Shown one piece after another: positions 45,279 to 54,634 of a stretch of DNA of 64,000 nt. The DNA lies in the NCBI GenBank assembly GCA_947166625.1, contig CAMVEX010000006.1, forward strand, positions 1-64,000, read 5' to 3'. This stretch comes from an uncultured Clostridia bacterium. GTDB taxonomy: Bacteria; Bacillota; Clostridia; Oscillospirales; Acutalibacteraceae. Each line of letters starts with the position of its first letter. Position 1 is the first letter of the stretch. Below the pieces are notes generated by a model. It made no database searches. It saw only the letters and a program-made list of their open reading frames with translations, and had not been told where the DNA came from. The position numbers were made by a program, and so were the translations under genes.

Positions 45279-47205
45279 AATTCTTTTCCAGCTCTCTTTG
45301 TGTCATTTCGATAAGCACGGGTCTGCCGTGCGGGCAGTAGCGTATCTCGGGCATCGAAAGAAGCTGCTTAGCGAATTTTTCCATTTCGAGCCTTGAGGTA
45401 ACATTGCCCGCCTTAATCGCGCTTCTGCACGCTACGGAATGAAAGATCCAATCCAGCTTCTCAAACATAACATCCTGCCGTTTTTCGACAAATCTGCCCG
45501 CTATCTCGGCTATGATATCGGGGATCTCATCGGGCGAGAGCTCCATCGGGCACGCTCTGACAAGGACCGAGCCGCTTCCGAAATCCTCGACCTCGAAGCC
45601 GGATTCATTTATTATCCCGATATTGCCGGTGACAGCCGAATACTCATCCTTGGGCAGATCCACCGTAACGGGTGAGAGAAGCATCTGACCCGTTCTTTCG
45701 CCCTCGTTATTTTTAAGACGCTCATAAATGATCCTCTCATGGGCGGCGTGTTTATCTATGATGATGAGTTTCTTTTTGTATTCGCAGATGATGTAGGTCA
45801 TAAACGCTTCGCCTACAAGCCTGAACTGCTCCTCTTCAAATTCTTCGCTGTTTATCGGCTGAGGAGCCTCGCTTACCGGTGATTCCTCGGAGGCGGGGGC
45901 TGAAACGGGAGAAGGAGAATTCAAAAGAATATCATCCGCCGAATCGATCCCGGCGCCCTCGCGCGGCAAAGAATCGGGCGCGTTTGCCGTAAGAGTGGTT
46001 TTCGGCCTGAACGGGACGGGTGAAGGAACGCTTTCCTCCTTTTTTGAGGCGCCGCCGTTTCCGAACTCCGAGGCGCTCATACGCAGGAATCCGCCGCCCG
46101 TCTTCATTTTAAGCTGCTCATCGGGCACCTTTGGCTTATCGGTATATTTTACCGGGAAATTATACGGTTTATTGCTTTGGTAAGGCGAGCTTACTTGCTC
46201 GACCTGTACCCTGGTATCACCCCGGTCAAGAGCCGATTTGACAGCCCCGAATACCGCGGAAAACACGGGCTTCTCGTCGCTGAATCTGACCTCGGTCTTT
46301 GCCGGGTGAACATTAACGTCAACAAGTGACGGATTGATTTCAATATTGAGGACGCATGACGGGAATTTACCGACCATGATGCTGTTTCTGTAACCTTCGG
46401 AGAGAGCCGCGGAGCCGGTGCCCGTGCGGACATATCTGCCGTTTATGAAGAAAAACTGCATATTTCTGTTCGGCCTTGAATACTGCGGCTTTGAGATAAA
46501 TCCGCCGACTTTGATGCCCGACGCCTCACCGGAGCATTCTATGAGCCCTGAGGCGAATTCTTTGCCGAAAACCTCGCGGATACAGGTGAGCAGATCACCT
46601 TTGCCGCTCGTCATAAGCGTCTGTTTGCCGTCTCTGATAAACCGGAAGGAAACCTCCGGATGTGAAAGAGCGACCCTGTCAACGGCAGAGGCGACGGCAT
46701 TAGCCTCCGTGACATCTTTTTTGAGGAATTTCATCCTCGCGGGGGTTTTCATAAACAGATCACGCACCGTGACGGTAGTACCGCACGGACAGCCCGCATC
46801 GTCAAGCAAAATCTCCTCACCGAATTCGGTGACATACCTCGTACCGACCGGATCTCCTTTGACGGCGGTCAGCACTTCTACACGGGATACCGCGGCTATG
46901 CTCGCGAGCGCCTCTCCCCTGAAACCGAGGGTCATTATCGAATTCAAATCATCGGCATCTTTGATCTTGCTTGTGGCGTGGCTGACAAAGGCGTTTCTTA
47001 TATCGTCGCGCCCGATCCCAGAGCCGTTATCGCTGATACGGATATATGAGATACCGCCGCGCCTTATCTCAAGGGTAACGGTATCTGCTCCCGCATCGAC
47101 CGAATTTTCAAGGAGCTCCTTGACTATTGACGCAGGTCTCTCGACGACCTCGCCCGCGGCGATAAGCTCCGCGAGATGCTTGGGCATTACATTTATCTTG
47201 GCCAC
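45262..47205 (-). CDS. mutL: DNA mismatch repair protein MutL
   Basis: LAELIAAGEVVERPASIVKELLENSVDAGAD, GFRGEALASIAAVS; likely GTG start at 47205 with upstream gaaaggag. Confidence 0.95.
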   Translation of the reverse strand: MAKINVMPKHLAELIAAGEVVERPASIVKELLENSVDAGADTVTLEIRRGGISYIRISDNGSGIGRDDIRNAFVSHATSKIKDADDLNSIMTLGFRGEALASIAAVSRVEVLTAVKGDPVGTRYVTEFGEEILLDDAGCPCGTTVTVRDLFMKTPARMKFLKKDVTEANAVASAVDRVALSHPEVSFRFIRDGKQTLMTSGKGDLLTCIREVFGKEFASGLIECSGEASGIKVGGFISKPQYSRPNRNMQFFFINGRYVRTGTGSAALSEGYRNSIMVGKFPSCVLNIEINPSLVDVNVHPAKTEVRFSDEKPVFSAVFGAVKSALDRGDTRVQVEQVSSPYQSNKPYNFPVKYTDKPKVPDEQLKMKTGGGFLRMSASEFGNGGASKKEESVPSPVPFRPKTTLTANAPDSLPREGAGIDSADDILLNSPSPVSAPASEESPVSEAPQPINSEEFEEEQFRLVGEAFMTYIICEYKKKLIIIDKHAAHERIIYERLKNNEGERTGQMLLSPVTVDLPKDEYSAVTGNIGIINESGFEVEDFGSGSVLVRACPMELSPDEIPDIIAEIAGRFVEKRQDVMFEKLDWIFHSVACRSAIKAGNVTSRLEMEKFAKQLLSMPEIRYCPHGRPVLIEMTQRELEKNFGRIQ

Positions 47206-47234
47206 AGTCGCTCCTTTCTCCGCATTGCGTAAGA

Positions 47235-49838
47235 TCAATCCGCAAGCGAAATCAATTCATAAAGTATCTGCATCGCCTCAATGGGCGTGAGTGTGTTGAT
47301 ATCTATCTTTTTGAGCTTGGCTCTTATCGCGCTGTCATTGGAATCGGCAAACGAGATCTGATTGTCGCTCTGAGAATCGCGCTCTTCAAATATGATCGGT
47401 CTGCCGCTCTCCTCAAGGATCTCTTTAAGGACGACCTTTGCCCTCTCAACGACGGAATTGGGCACTCCCGCGAGCTTTGCGACTTCAATGCCGTAGCTGC
47501 CGTCTGCACAGCCGGGAACGATGCGGCGAAGGAAGGTGATACTGTCTCCCCTCTTTTTGACCGAAATATTGTAGTTTTTGACGCCCGGAACTTTGTTTTC
47601 GAGGTCGGTGAGCTCATGATAATGAGTTGCGAAAAGAGTTTTGGCGCCGAGTTTTCGTTTATCGGCGGCGTATTCGAGGACGGACCTCGCGATGCTCATT
47701 CCGTCATAGGTGGAGGTGCCTCTGCCGATCTCATCGAAAATTATGAGGCTTGACGAAGTGGCGTTTTTGAGAATATCCGCGACCTCGCTCATCTCGACCA
47801 TAAATGTAGATGAGCCGGAGGCGAGGTCATCCGAAGCGCCTATTCTTGTAAAAATACCGTCAACCACACAGAGCCGCGCGGACTCGGCGGGGACAAATGA
47901 GCCTGCCTGAGCCATCAGGCAAATCAAAGCGACCTGCCTCATATAAGTCGATTTACCCGCCATATTGGGACCCGTGATTATCGCGCAGCGGTTATCCGCG
48001 CAATCGAGCACCGTATCATTCGGGACGAACGGGGAATCTATCATTTTTTCAACAACGGGATGCCGCCCGCTGTTTATCACTATTTCACTGCCCGCATTCA
48101 TTTCGGGGCAAACATAGTTGTTTTCATTTGCCGCACGGGCAAATGAGCAAAGCACATCGAGAGTCGCGGCGGCGGCGGCAGTCCTCTGTATCTCTGTAAG
48201 CCTCTCAGCCGCCTTCTTACGCACGGAATCGAATATCTCATATTCGAGCTGGCCGATGCGCTCCTGTGCTCCGAGGACTTTGGATTCAAGCTCCTTTAAC
48301 TCCTGCGTGATAAATCTCTCGCAGTTTACGAGGGTCTGCTTGCGGATATAATCATCCGGCACAAGCTCTTTGAAGGAATTTGAGACTTCGATATAATAAC
48401 CGAACACCCTGTTATATCCTATCTTGAGCTTTTTGATGCCCGTCCTCTCCTGCTCTCTTGCCTGAATATCCGCAAGGAAGCCTTTGCCGTTGCTGACAAT
48501 CCCGCGAAGCTCATCAAGCTGGGCATTGAATCCCGAACGGATCATCCCGCCCTCTCTCACGGTAAACGGAGGCTCATCGACAATAGAAGCCTCGATAAGA
48601 GAGGTCAGATCGGAGAGATCTGCCATATCATCCGACACCGATGAAAACACAGCGCTTCTGCAGCCGGAAATCATGGCTTTGATCTCGGGCATACGCATAA
48701 GAGTGTATGACAGCGCCCTGAGGTCTTTGGCGTTTGCACTGCCGTAGGAAATCCTGGTGATAAGCCTCTCAATATCCTGGCAACCGTCAAGCGCTCCGGC
48801 GATATCGTCGCAGAGCATCGGGGATTCGGTCAGTTCCTTGACGGCATTGTGGCGCTTTGTAATGCCTCCTATGCTCATAAGAGGCTGTTCAAGCCAAGAG
48901 CGAAGCATACGCTTGCCCATTGAGGTCTTTGCCTTATCGAGCACCCAGAGCAGAGTGCCGCGTTTTTCGCGGGTACGGAGAGTTTCCGTGATCTCGAGAT
49001 TCCTGCGGGCGGAAACATCAAGGCGCATAAAGCTGCCCTCTCCGTAGCACTCAACGGCACGGATATTTTCAAGTTCGTTTTTCTGAACGCTTCTCAAATA
49101 ATCGAGGGTTGTGCCGGCGGCGGCAACCGCTGCGCCGGAATCGCCCGGAATAAGAGAGGAAGTATCCGAAACTCCGAAATGGGCTTTGAGGATCTCCGCG
49201 CACGCGGAAACTTCAAATTTATCATCATCGAGCATCTCGAGAGAAGCGGAATTCATCCTGGATTTTATGAAATCCGTCACCTGCTTCAATTCCAAAACGG
49301 CGGAATTGATAATAACCTCTCTGGGCAAAAACTTACCGAGCTCGTTTATAACTCCCGAGGTGCAGTTTTTGAGAGGATAGCCTGTCACATGGAAAGCGCC
49401 GGTAGAAACATCTGCAAAGCATAAGCCGACCTCGCCGCCCGTAACGCAGACGCAGCCGAGATAATTGTTTCTGCCCTCGTCGAGCATCGTGCTCTCGATG
49501 ACAGTGCCCGGGGTGAGGACTCTGGTAACATTTCTCTTGACTATTCCTTTGGCGAGAGCGGGGTCTTCAAGTTGCTCGCAGACGGCTACTTTATAGCCTT
49601 TTGCAACAAGCCTCGCTATATATGAATCGGCGGCGTGATACGGGATCCCGCACATCGGGGCGCGCTCCTCCTGCCCGCAGTCTCTGCCCGTAAGCACAAG
49701 CTCAAGCTCTGCGGACGCGGTTTTTGCATCCTCAAAAAACATCTCATAAAAATCACCGAGACGAAACATAAGAATAGTATCGGGATACTGTTTTTTGATT
49801 TCAAAATACTGTTTCATCATCGGAGTGTATTCCGCCAT
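47235..49838 (-). CDS. mutS: DNA mismatch repair protein MutS
   Basis: YEMFFEDAKTAS, ITGPNMAGKSTYMRQVALI, LIIFDEIGRGTSTYDGMSIA, FATHYHELTDLE. Confidence 0.97.
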   Translation of the reverse strand: MAEYTPMMKQYFEIKKQYPDTILMFRLGDFYEMFFEDAKTASAELELVLTGRDCGQEERAPMCGIPYHAADSYIARLVAKGYKVAVCEQLEDPALAKGIVKRNVTRVLTPGTVIESTMLDEGRNNYLGCVCVTGGEVGLCFADVSTGAFHVTGYPLKNCTSGVINELGKFLPREVIINSAVLELKQVTDFIKSRMNSASLEMLDDDKFEVSACAEILKAHFGVSDTSSLIPGDSGAAVAAAGTTLDYLRSVQKNELENIRAVECYGEGSFMRLDVSARRNLEITETLRTREKRGTLLWVLDKAKTSMGKRMLRSWLEQPLMSIGGITKRHNAVKELTESPMLCDDIAGALDGCQDIERLITRISYGSANAKDLRALSYTLMRMPEIKAMISGCRSAVFSSVSDDMADLSDLTSLIEASIVDEPPFTVREGGMIRSGFNAQLDELRGIVSNGKGFLADIQAREQERTGIKKLKIGYNRVFGYYIEVSNSFKELVPDDYIRKQTLVNCERFITQELKELESKVLGAQERIGQLEYEIFDSVRKKAAERLTEIQRTAAAAATLDVLCSFARAANENNYVCPEMNAGSEIVINSGRHPVVEKMIDSPFVPNDTVLDCADNRCAIITGPNMAGKSTYMRQVALICLMAQAGSFVPAESARLCVVDGIFTRIGASDDLASGSSTFMVEMSEVADILKNATSSSLIIFDEIGRGTSTYDGMSIARSVLEYAADKRKLGAKTLFATHYHELTDLENKVPGVKNYNISVKKRGDSITFLRRIVPGCADGSYGIEVAKLAGVPNSVVERAKVVLKEILEESGRPIIFEERDSQSDNQISFADSNDSAIRAKLKKIDINTLTPIEAMQILYELISLAD

Positions 49839-49887
49839 TTTTATACCTTCCGTATCACAAAATTAAAAAAGTAAACCAGGTTTGATA

Positions 49888-50301
49888 TTATTCGCAGCCG
49901 GAGCAGGAATCGCAGCCGCAGGAGCAATCGTGCTCGTGGATATGAGGCTCGCAGGTAGCGGGGTCTTCGCCCTGGATGCAGCAGGAGAGGATGCCGTTGA
50001 TATATTTCATAAGCTTATCCATCTCTTTGACCGCGGCATCATAAGCCTTCATATTTTCGCTTGCCATGATCTGAGAATAAATCTGACCGTATTCGGTATC
50101 TATCTGCTGAAGCTTGGCTTCATCTTTATCCTCTTTGCCCGCCTCCTGCTGAAACTGAAGCTGGCAGAGCTGAAGCTTTGCGATGAGCTCATTGAGAGCA
50201 GTATCTTCTTCATTCACTTTCTGAGCCTGTCTGAATTTGAGATAGCGCTCATCCTTCTGTAACTCCGCGCCGAGCTGTCTTGCCATTTCGATTAAATCCA
50301 T
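49888..50301 (-). CDS. YlbF-family regulator with Cys-rich C-terminal tail
   Basis: MDLIEMARQLGAELQKDERYLKFRQAQKVNEEDTALNELI...; ends HEHDCSCGCDSCSGCE. Confidence 0.85.
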   Translation of the reverse strand: MDLIEMARQLGAELQKDERYLKFRQAQKVNEEDTALNELIAKLQLCQLQFQQEAGKEDKDEAKLQQIDTEYGQIYSQIMASENMKAYDAAVKEMDKLMKYINGILSCCIQGEDPATCEPHIHEHDCSCGCDSCSGCE

Positions 50302-50361
50302 AATTGTTTCTCCTGTAAATTTATTTTTTAGGCACCGCTATACACGGCGCATTTTGTATTA

Positions 50362-51771
50362 TCAAATCATTCTGCCCCGTAATATCCAGGTCAGCGATTC
50401 CGTCACCTCGACATCCCGATAAGTCCCGAGGACGCTTTTATCTGCCGGGAACTCGATAATGATATTGCCCTCGGTCCTGCCTTCGATAAGACCCGCCTTG
50501 CTCACGCCGTCACAAAGCACTCTGTAAACTCTGCCGACGCTCGCCGCGGTCCTCTTTGAGGCGACCTCCTCCTGAACGGAGAGAAGCTCTCTGAACCAGA
50601 TCCCCTTTTCTTCACGCGATACGGGGTCGGGAAGCTTCGCGGCAGGAGTTCCCTCACGGGGCGAATAAATGAAGGTAAACATGGAAGTAAACCCGCATTT
50701 TTTCACAAGCTCGACGGTCTTTAAGAAATCTTCTCTTGTTTCGCCGGGGAAGCCGACTATGACATCGGCGGTGATCGAAAGCTCCGGCATAACTTTGTAA
50801 GCATATTCAACGAGGGAATAGTATTTATCTGCGGTATAGCCGCGATTCATGGCTTTGAGGATCCTGTCGCTTCCGCTCTGAAACGGCAGATGAAGGTGCT
50901 TCGCGACTTTTTCACACTCTGCCATGGTATCGAGAAGCTCACGGGTGCAATCCTTGGGGTGAGAAGTCATAAAGCGGATGCGGAAATCGCCTTCAATGGC
51001 GTTGATGCGCCTGAGAAGAGAAGCGAAATTCACTCCGTAATCGGGAGATTTGCCGTAGGAATTGACATTCTGACCGAGAAGGGTGATCTCTTTATATCCC
51101 TGAGCGACGAGTTCCTTTGCCTGAGCGACTATGATATCCGGATCGCGGCTGCGTTCCCTGCCCCTGACATAAGGCACGATACAGTAGGTGCAGAAATTAT
51201 TGCAGCCGTACATAATCGGGAGCCACGCTTTATAATCGGAATCTCTGTGGATCGGCATTTCTTCGCTTATCACGCCGTCACCCGACGGGATCTCCGTGAT
51301 CTTTTTGCCCTGAGAGAGAGATTTATAAACAAACTCCGGCAGGCGGTGGATCACATTGGTACCGAAAACCACATCCACAAAAGAATAGCTCCTGCGGATC
51401 TTTTCGGCTATGTGAGGCTGCTGCATCATACAGCCGCAGAGGAATATTTTTAAATCTTTGTTTTCCGCCTTTTTATTTTTGAGGGCGCCCACATTGCCGA
51501 ACACTCTGTCTTCCGCATGCTCCCTCACGGCGCAGGTGTTATAGAGGATCAAAGAAGCGTCATCAAGAGAATCGGTGAGGCCGTAGCCCATTTCGGAAAG
51601 CATACCTTTGATATACTCGCCGTCGGACACATTGCCCTGGCAGCCGTAGGTATGCACATACGCGAGAGGTTTTGAACCGAAGCGCGAATCAATGAGCGCG
51701 CGCACAAGCTCGGTATATTCTTTTTGCTTTGCGGTTTCTTCGGGAGAAACGCGGAATTTTTCGCCGCTCAC
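50362..51771 (-). CDS. miaB: tRNA-2-methylthio-N6-dimethylallyladenosine synthase
   Basis: YVHTYGCQGNVSDGEYIKGML, MYGCNNFCTYCIVPYVRGRERSR, TRAM C-term; probable GTG start at 51771 behind GGAGGG. Confidence 0.94.
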   Translation of the reverse strand: MSGEKFRVSPEETAKQKEYTELVRALIDSRFGSKPLAYVHTYGCQGNVSDGEYIKGMLSEMGYGLTDSLDDASLILYNTCAVREHAEDRVFGNVGALKNKKAENKDLKIFLCGCMMQQPHIAEKIRRSYSFVDVVFGTNVIHRLPEFVYKSLSQGKKITEIPSGDGVISEEMPIHRDSDYKAWLPIMYGCNNFCTYCIVPYVRGRERSRDPDIIVAQAKELVAQGYKEITLLGQNVNSYGKSPDYGVNFASLLRRINAIEGDFRIRFMTSHPKDCTRELLDTMAECEKVAKHLHLPFQSGSDRILKAMNRGYTADKYYSLVEYAYKVMPELSITADVIVGFPGETREDFLKTVELVKKCGFTSMFTFIYSPREGTPAAKLPDPVSREEKGIWFRELLSVQEEVASKRTAASVGRVYRVLCDGVSKAGLIEGRTEGNIIIEFPADKSVLGTYRDVEVTESLTWILRGRMI

Positions 51772-51801
51772 TGCCTGCCCTCCGTTCAAAAAATATATAT
51801 T

Positions 51802-51830
51802 ATTATATAATAAAGCGCCGCATTATTCAA
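51802..51830 (-). promoter_or_regulatory. Sigma-A-type promoter for miaB
   Basis: -35 TTGAAT (51825-51830 rc), 17-nt spacer, -10 TATAAT (51802-51807 rc). Confidence 0.7.
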
Positions 51831-51866
51831 GTATAAATTGAACAATATCGGCGCAATTCAGAGATT

Positions 51867-52802
51867 TTATTTGTCAAGCTTGACGGTAATGCTTTCACCG
51901 TCGCTGTAAAGATAAACATTGCCGCATATATCGGTGCGGTAGATTTTATCCGTAAATGATGACAGAGCATTTAATACTGCCTCGTGGGGATGGCCGTAAT
52001 CGTTGCCGGCTCCCACGGAAATAATACAGTAAACGGGGCTGATAGCGCTGAGAAACCCGGGGCTCGATGAGCTTGACGAGCCGTGATGGCCCACTTTGAG
52101 CACGTCGCTCCTTATATCCGCTCCGGAATTTACAATATCGGTTTCTTCCCGCTCTTCCGCGTCCCCCGTAAAGAGAAAACTTCTCTTGCCGTATTTGATC
52201 TTCATCACCAGAGAGAGGTCGTTATGATTATCCGTAAGCTCGTTGACGGGGCCGACCGTAACGACCTGCGCGCCGCCGAGTTCAAAAGAATCCCCCGGCA
52301 GAGGGGTGATTATCCCGGCGCCGCAATCATCCACCGATCTGATAAGCGAGCCGTAGGCAGCGGTATCGGGAATGAGCTCCGGGGGAACGGACGGCATAAT
52401 TACCGTTGAGGGTGTGAATTCATCAATGACCGCGGACATAGATCCGATATGGTCGGAATGAAAATGAGAGCAGACGACATAATCGAGCTTTTTTACGCCC
52501 ACGGAACGAAGGTAGCCGATAACCCTTTCGGAGTAAACGCTCTCGCCCGCGTCGATGAGCATGGTCCTGCCGTCGCAGACAATAAAGGAGCAATCCCCCT
52601 GCCCCACATCAAGGCAGGTGATCCCAATGCCTTCAAGATCTGCCGCGGACGATCCGCTGCTTTGGAGCGTATTCTCAAGGCCGCTGAAAACACCGTCGCC
52701 GTCAATTATATACCAAAGCCCGAAAACCGCCGCAATAAGCAAAGCGGCGGCAACAGCGGCAATTATTATTCTCTTGGCTTTACCTCTTGTTTTTTCCGCC
52801 AT
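51867..52802 (-). CDS. ComEC-C-terminal-like MBL-fold hydrolase, membrane-anchored
   Basis: GITCLDVGQGDCSFIVCDGRTMLIDAGE, VVCSHFHSDHIGSM, FTGDAEEREE, VGHHGSSSSSS. Confidence 0.9.
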   Translation of the reverse strand: MAEKTRGKAKRIIIAAVAAALLIAAVFGLWYIIDGDGVFSGLENTLQSSGSSAADLEGIGITCLDVGQGDCSFIVCDGRTMLIDAGESVYSERVIGYLRSVGVKKLDYVVCSHFHSDHIGSMSAVIDEFTPSTVIMPSVPPELIPDTAAYGSLIRSVDDCGAGIITPLPGDSFELGGAQVVTVGPVNELTDNHNDLSLVMKIKYGKRSFLFTGDAEEREETDIVNSGADIRSDVLKVGHHGSSSSSSPGFLSAISPVYCIISVGAGNDYGHPHEAVLNALSSFTDKIYRTDICGNVYLYSDGESITVKLDK

Positions 52803-54621
52803 TTTTCCTCTTTCCGTTCGCGGCTCCGTGAGGCTTTGCGGGAGGCACAAGGCAATTTTGCCCGTAGCCTATCAGATCTCTGCGGCCCGCTTTTATCAGC
52901 GCCTCGCGCACCGCGTTTGCGTTTTTGGGATCGTAATATTGGAGAAGGGCCCTCTGAAGCGATTTCTCATGCGGATTTTTTTCGGCATACACTTCTTTTA
53001 ATGTGTAAGGATCGAGCCCCGTGTAATACATACAGGTCGAAACGGTCCCCGGAGTGGGGTAAAAATCCTGGACCTGCTCGGGCCTTATGCCCATTTTTTT
53101 GAGAAATACGGCAAGCTCAACAGCTTCTTTCATCGTGCTCCCCGGATGGGACGACATCAGGTAAGGAACGAGATACTGCTCCTTGCCCGCCTTTCCGCTG
53201 AGGGAAAAATATTTCTTTGAAAACTCGATATATGCCTCGATATGCGGCTTGCCCATTTTATCGAGCACAAACGCGGAGCAATGCTCGGGCGCGACCTTGA
53301 GCTGACCGCTGACATGATGTTTCACAAGCTCTCTGAGAAATGTATCATCACTGTCGCAGAGCAGATAATCATATCTGATGCCGGAGCGCACAAACACCTT
53401 TTTGACCCCCGGCAGATTTCTCACGCTGCGCAGGATATCGAGATATTCGCTGTGATCCGCTTTGAGATTGGGACAGGGCTCGGGAGCAAGGCAATGCCTG
53501 CCTTTGCAAAGGCCTCTCTGCTCCTGACCGTCGCACGAAGGGCGCCTGAAATTCGCGGTCGGCCCGCCGATGTCGTGAATATATCCCTTGAAATCGGGAA
53601 GAGAGGTCAAAAGCCCGGCTTCTTTGATAATGGACTCTTTGCTTCTGGCGGTGATATACCGCCCCTGATGGAAGGCAAGCGAGCAGAAATTACAGCCGCC
53701 GAAGCAGCCTCTGTTGTGCGCTATGGAAAAGCGCACCTCTTCTATACCGGGCACGCCGCCATCCTTCTCATACATGGGATGATATGTTCTCTCGTAAGGA
53801 AGGGCGTAAACCGCGTCGAGCTCTGCGGTCGAGAGCGGCATCGCCGGGGGATTCTGCACGAGCATCCTGCTGCCGTGCTTCTGCTTTATCGCTTTGCCTC
53901 TGAAAAAATCCTGCTCATCCTGCTGGATCCTGCAAGATACGGCATATTCTTTTTTGGAATTAACAACATTCTCGTAAGACGGGCATTCCGCGCCGGAATA
54001 AGGCGTTTCGCGTACATCCACAGCATAGCAGGTCCCTTTGATATCTCTCATCTGAGAAATATCCTCGCCCGCATCAAGCCTTTCGGCGATTTCAAGGATC
54101 GAGCGCTCGCCCATACCGAAAGAAAGCAGATCCGCGCCCGAATCAAAAAGAATCGAGCGCCTGATTTTATCATCCCAGTAATCATAATGGGCAAATCGCC
54201 GCAGCGACGCCTCGAGCCCGCCGATTATGACGGGTATTTTACCGTATGCCTCACGGATCTTGTTACAGTAAACTATAACGGCTCTGTCGGGCCGCAGACC
54301 GGTTTTGCCGCCGGGCGAATAAAAATCCCTGCTCCTCGGTTTTTTGGCGACGGTATAATGGGCGACCATGGAATCTATATTGCCGCCGGACACCATAAAG
54401 CCGAGACGGGGCCTGCCGAAGCGTTTGAAATCATCGGCGGTTTTCCAGCCCGGCTGAGCAAGCACGGCGACCCTGAAGCCTGCGTTTTCAAGCACTCTTG
54501 TAATTATCGCGGCACCGAAGGAGGGATGATCCACATAAGCGTCTCCGCTGACATAGACAAAATCGACCTCATCCCATCCCCGGGCAAGCATATCTTCTTT
54601 TGTTACGGGTAAAAAACTCAT
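52780..54621 (-). CDS. YgiQ-family radical SAM protein
   Basis: MSFLPVTKEDMLARGWDEVDFVYVSGDAYVDHPSFGAAIITRVLE, NRGCFGGCNFCSLAFHQGR, APEHCS. Confidence 0.94.
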   Translation of the reverse strand: MSFLPVTKEDMLARGWDEVDFVYVSGDAYVDHPSFGAAIITRVLENAGFRVAVLAQPGWKTADDFKRFGRPRLGFMVSGGNIDSMVAHYTVAKKPRSRDFYSPGGKTGLRPDRAVIVYCNKIREAYGKIPVIIGGLEASLRRFAHYDYWDDKIRRSILFDSGADLLSFGMGERSILEIAERLDAGEDISQMRDIKGTCYAVDVRETPYSGAECPSYENVVNSKKEYAVSCRIQQDEQDFFRGKAIKQKHGSRMLVQNPPAMPLSTAELDAVYALPYERTYHPMYEKDGGVPGIEEVRFSIAHNRGCFGGCNFCSLAFHQGRYITARSKESIIKEAGLLTSLPDFKGYIHDIGGPTANFRRPSCDGQEQRGLCKGRHCLAPEPCPNLKADHSEYLDILRSVRNLPGVKKVFVRSGIRYDYLLCDSDDTFLRELVKHHVSGQLKVAPEHCSAFVLDKMGKPHIEAYIEFSKKYFSLSGKAGKEQYLVPYLMSSHPGSTMKEAVELAVFLKKMGIRPEQVQDFYPTPGTVSTCMYYTGLDPYTLKEVYAEKNPHEKSLQRALLQYYDPKNANAVREALIKAGRRDLIGYGQNCLVPPAKPHGAANGKRKNGGKNKR

Positions 54622-54634
54622 AAGCTAAGATAAA

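Noticed and set aside
46418-47290. 290-aa + strand ORF
   Set aside because: Antisense to mutL; Ser-rich translation typical of complement reading
53242-54612. 456-aa ORF on + strand opposite the YgiQ-family gene
   Set aside because: Shadow ORF: the minus-strand frame has clear radical-SAM motifs; the antisense translation shows no domain and has no RBS context
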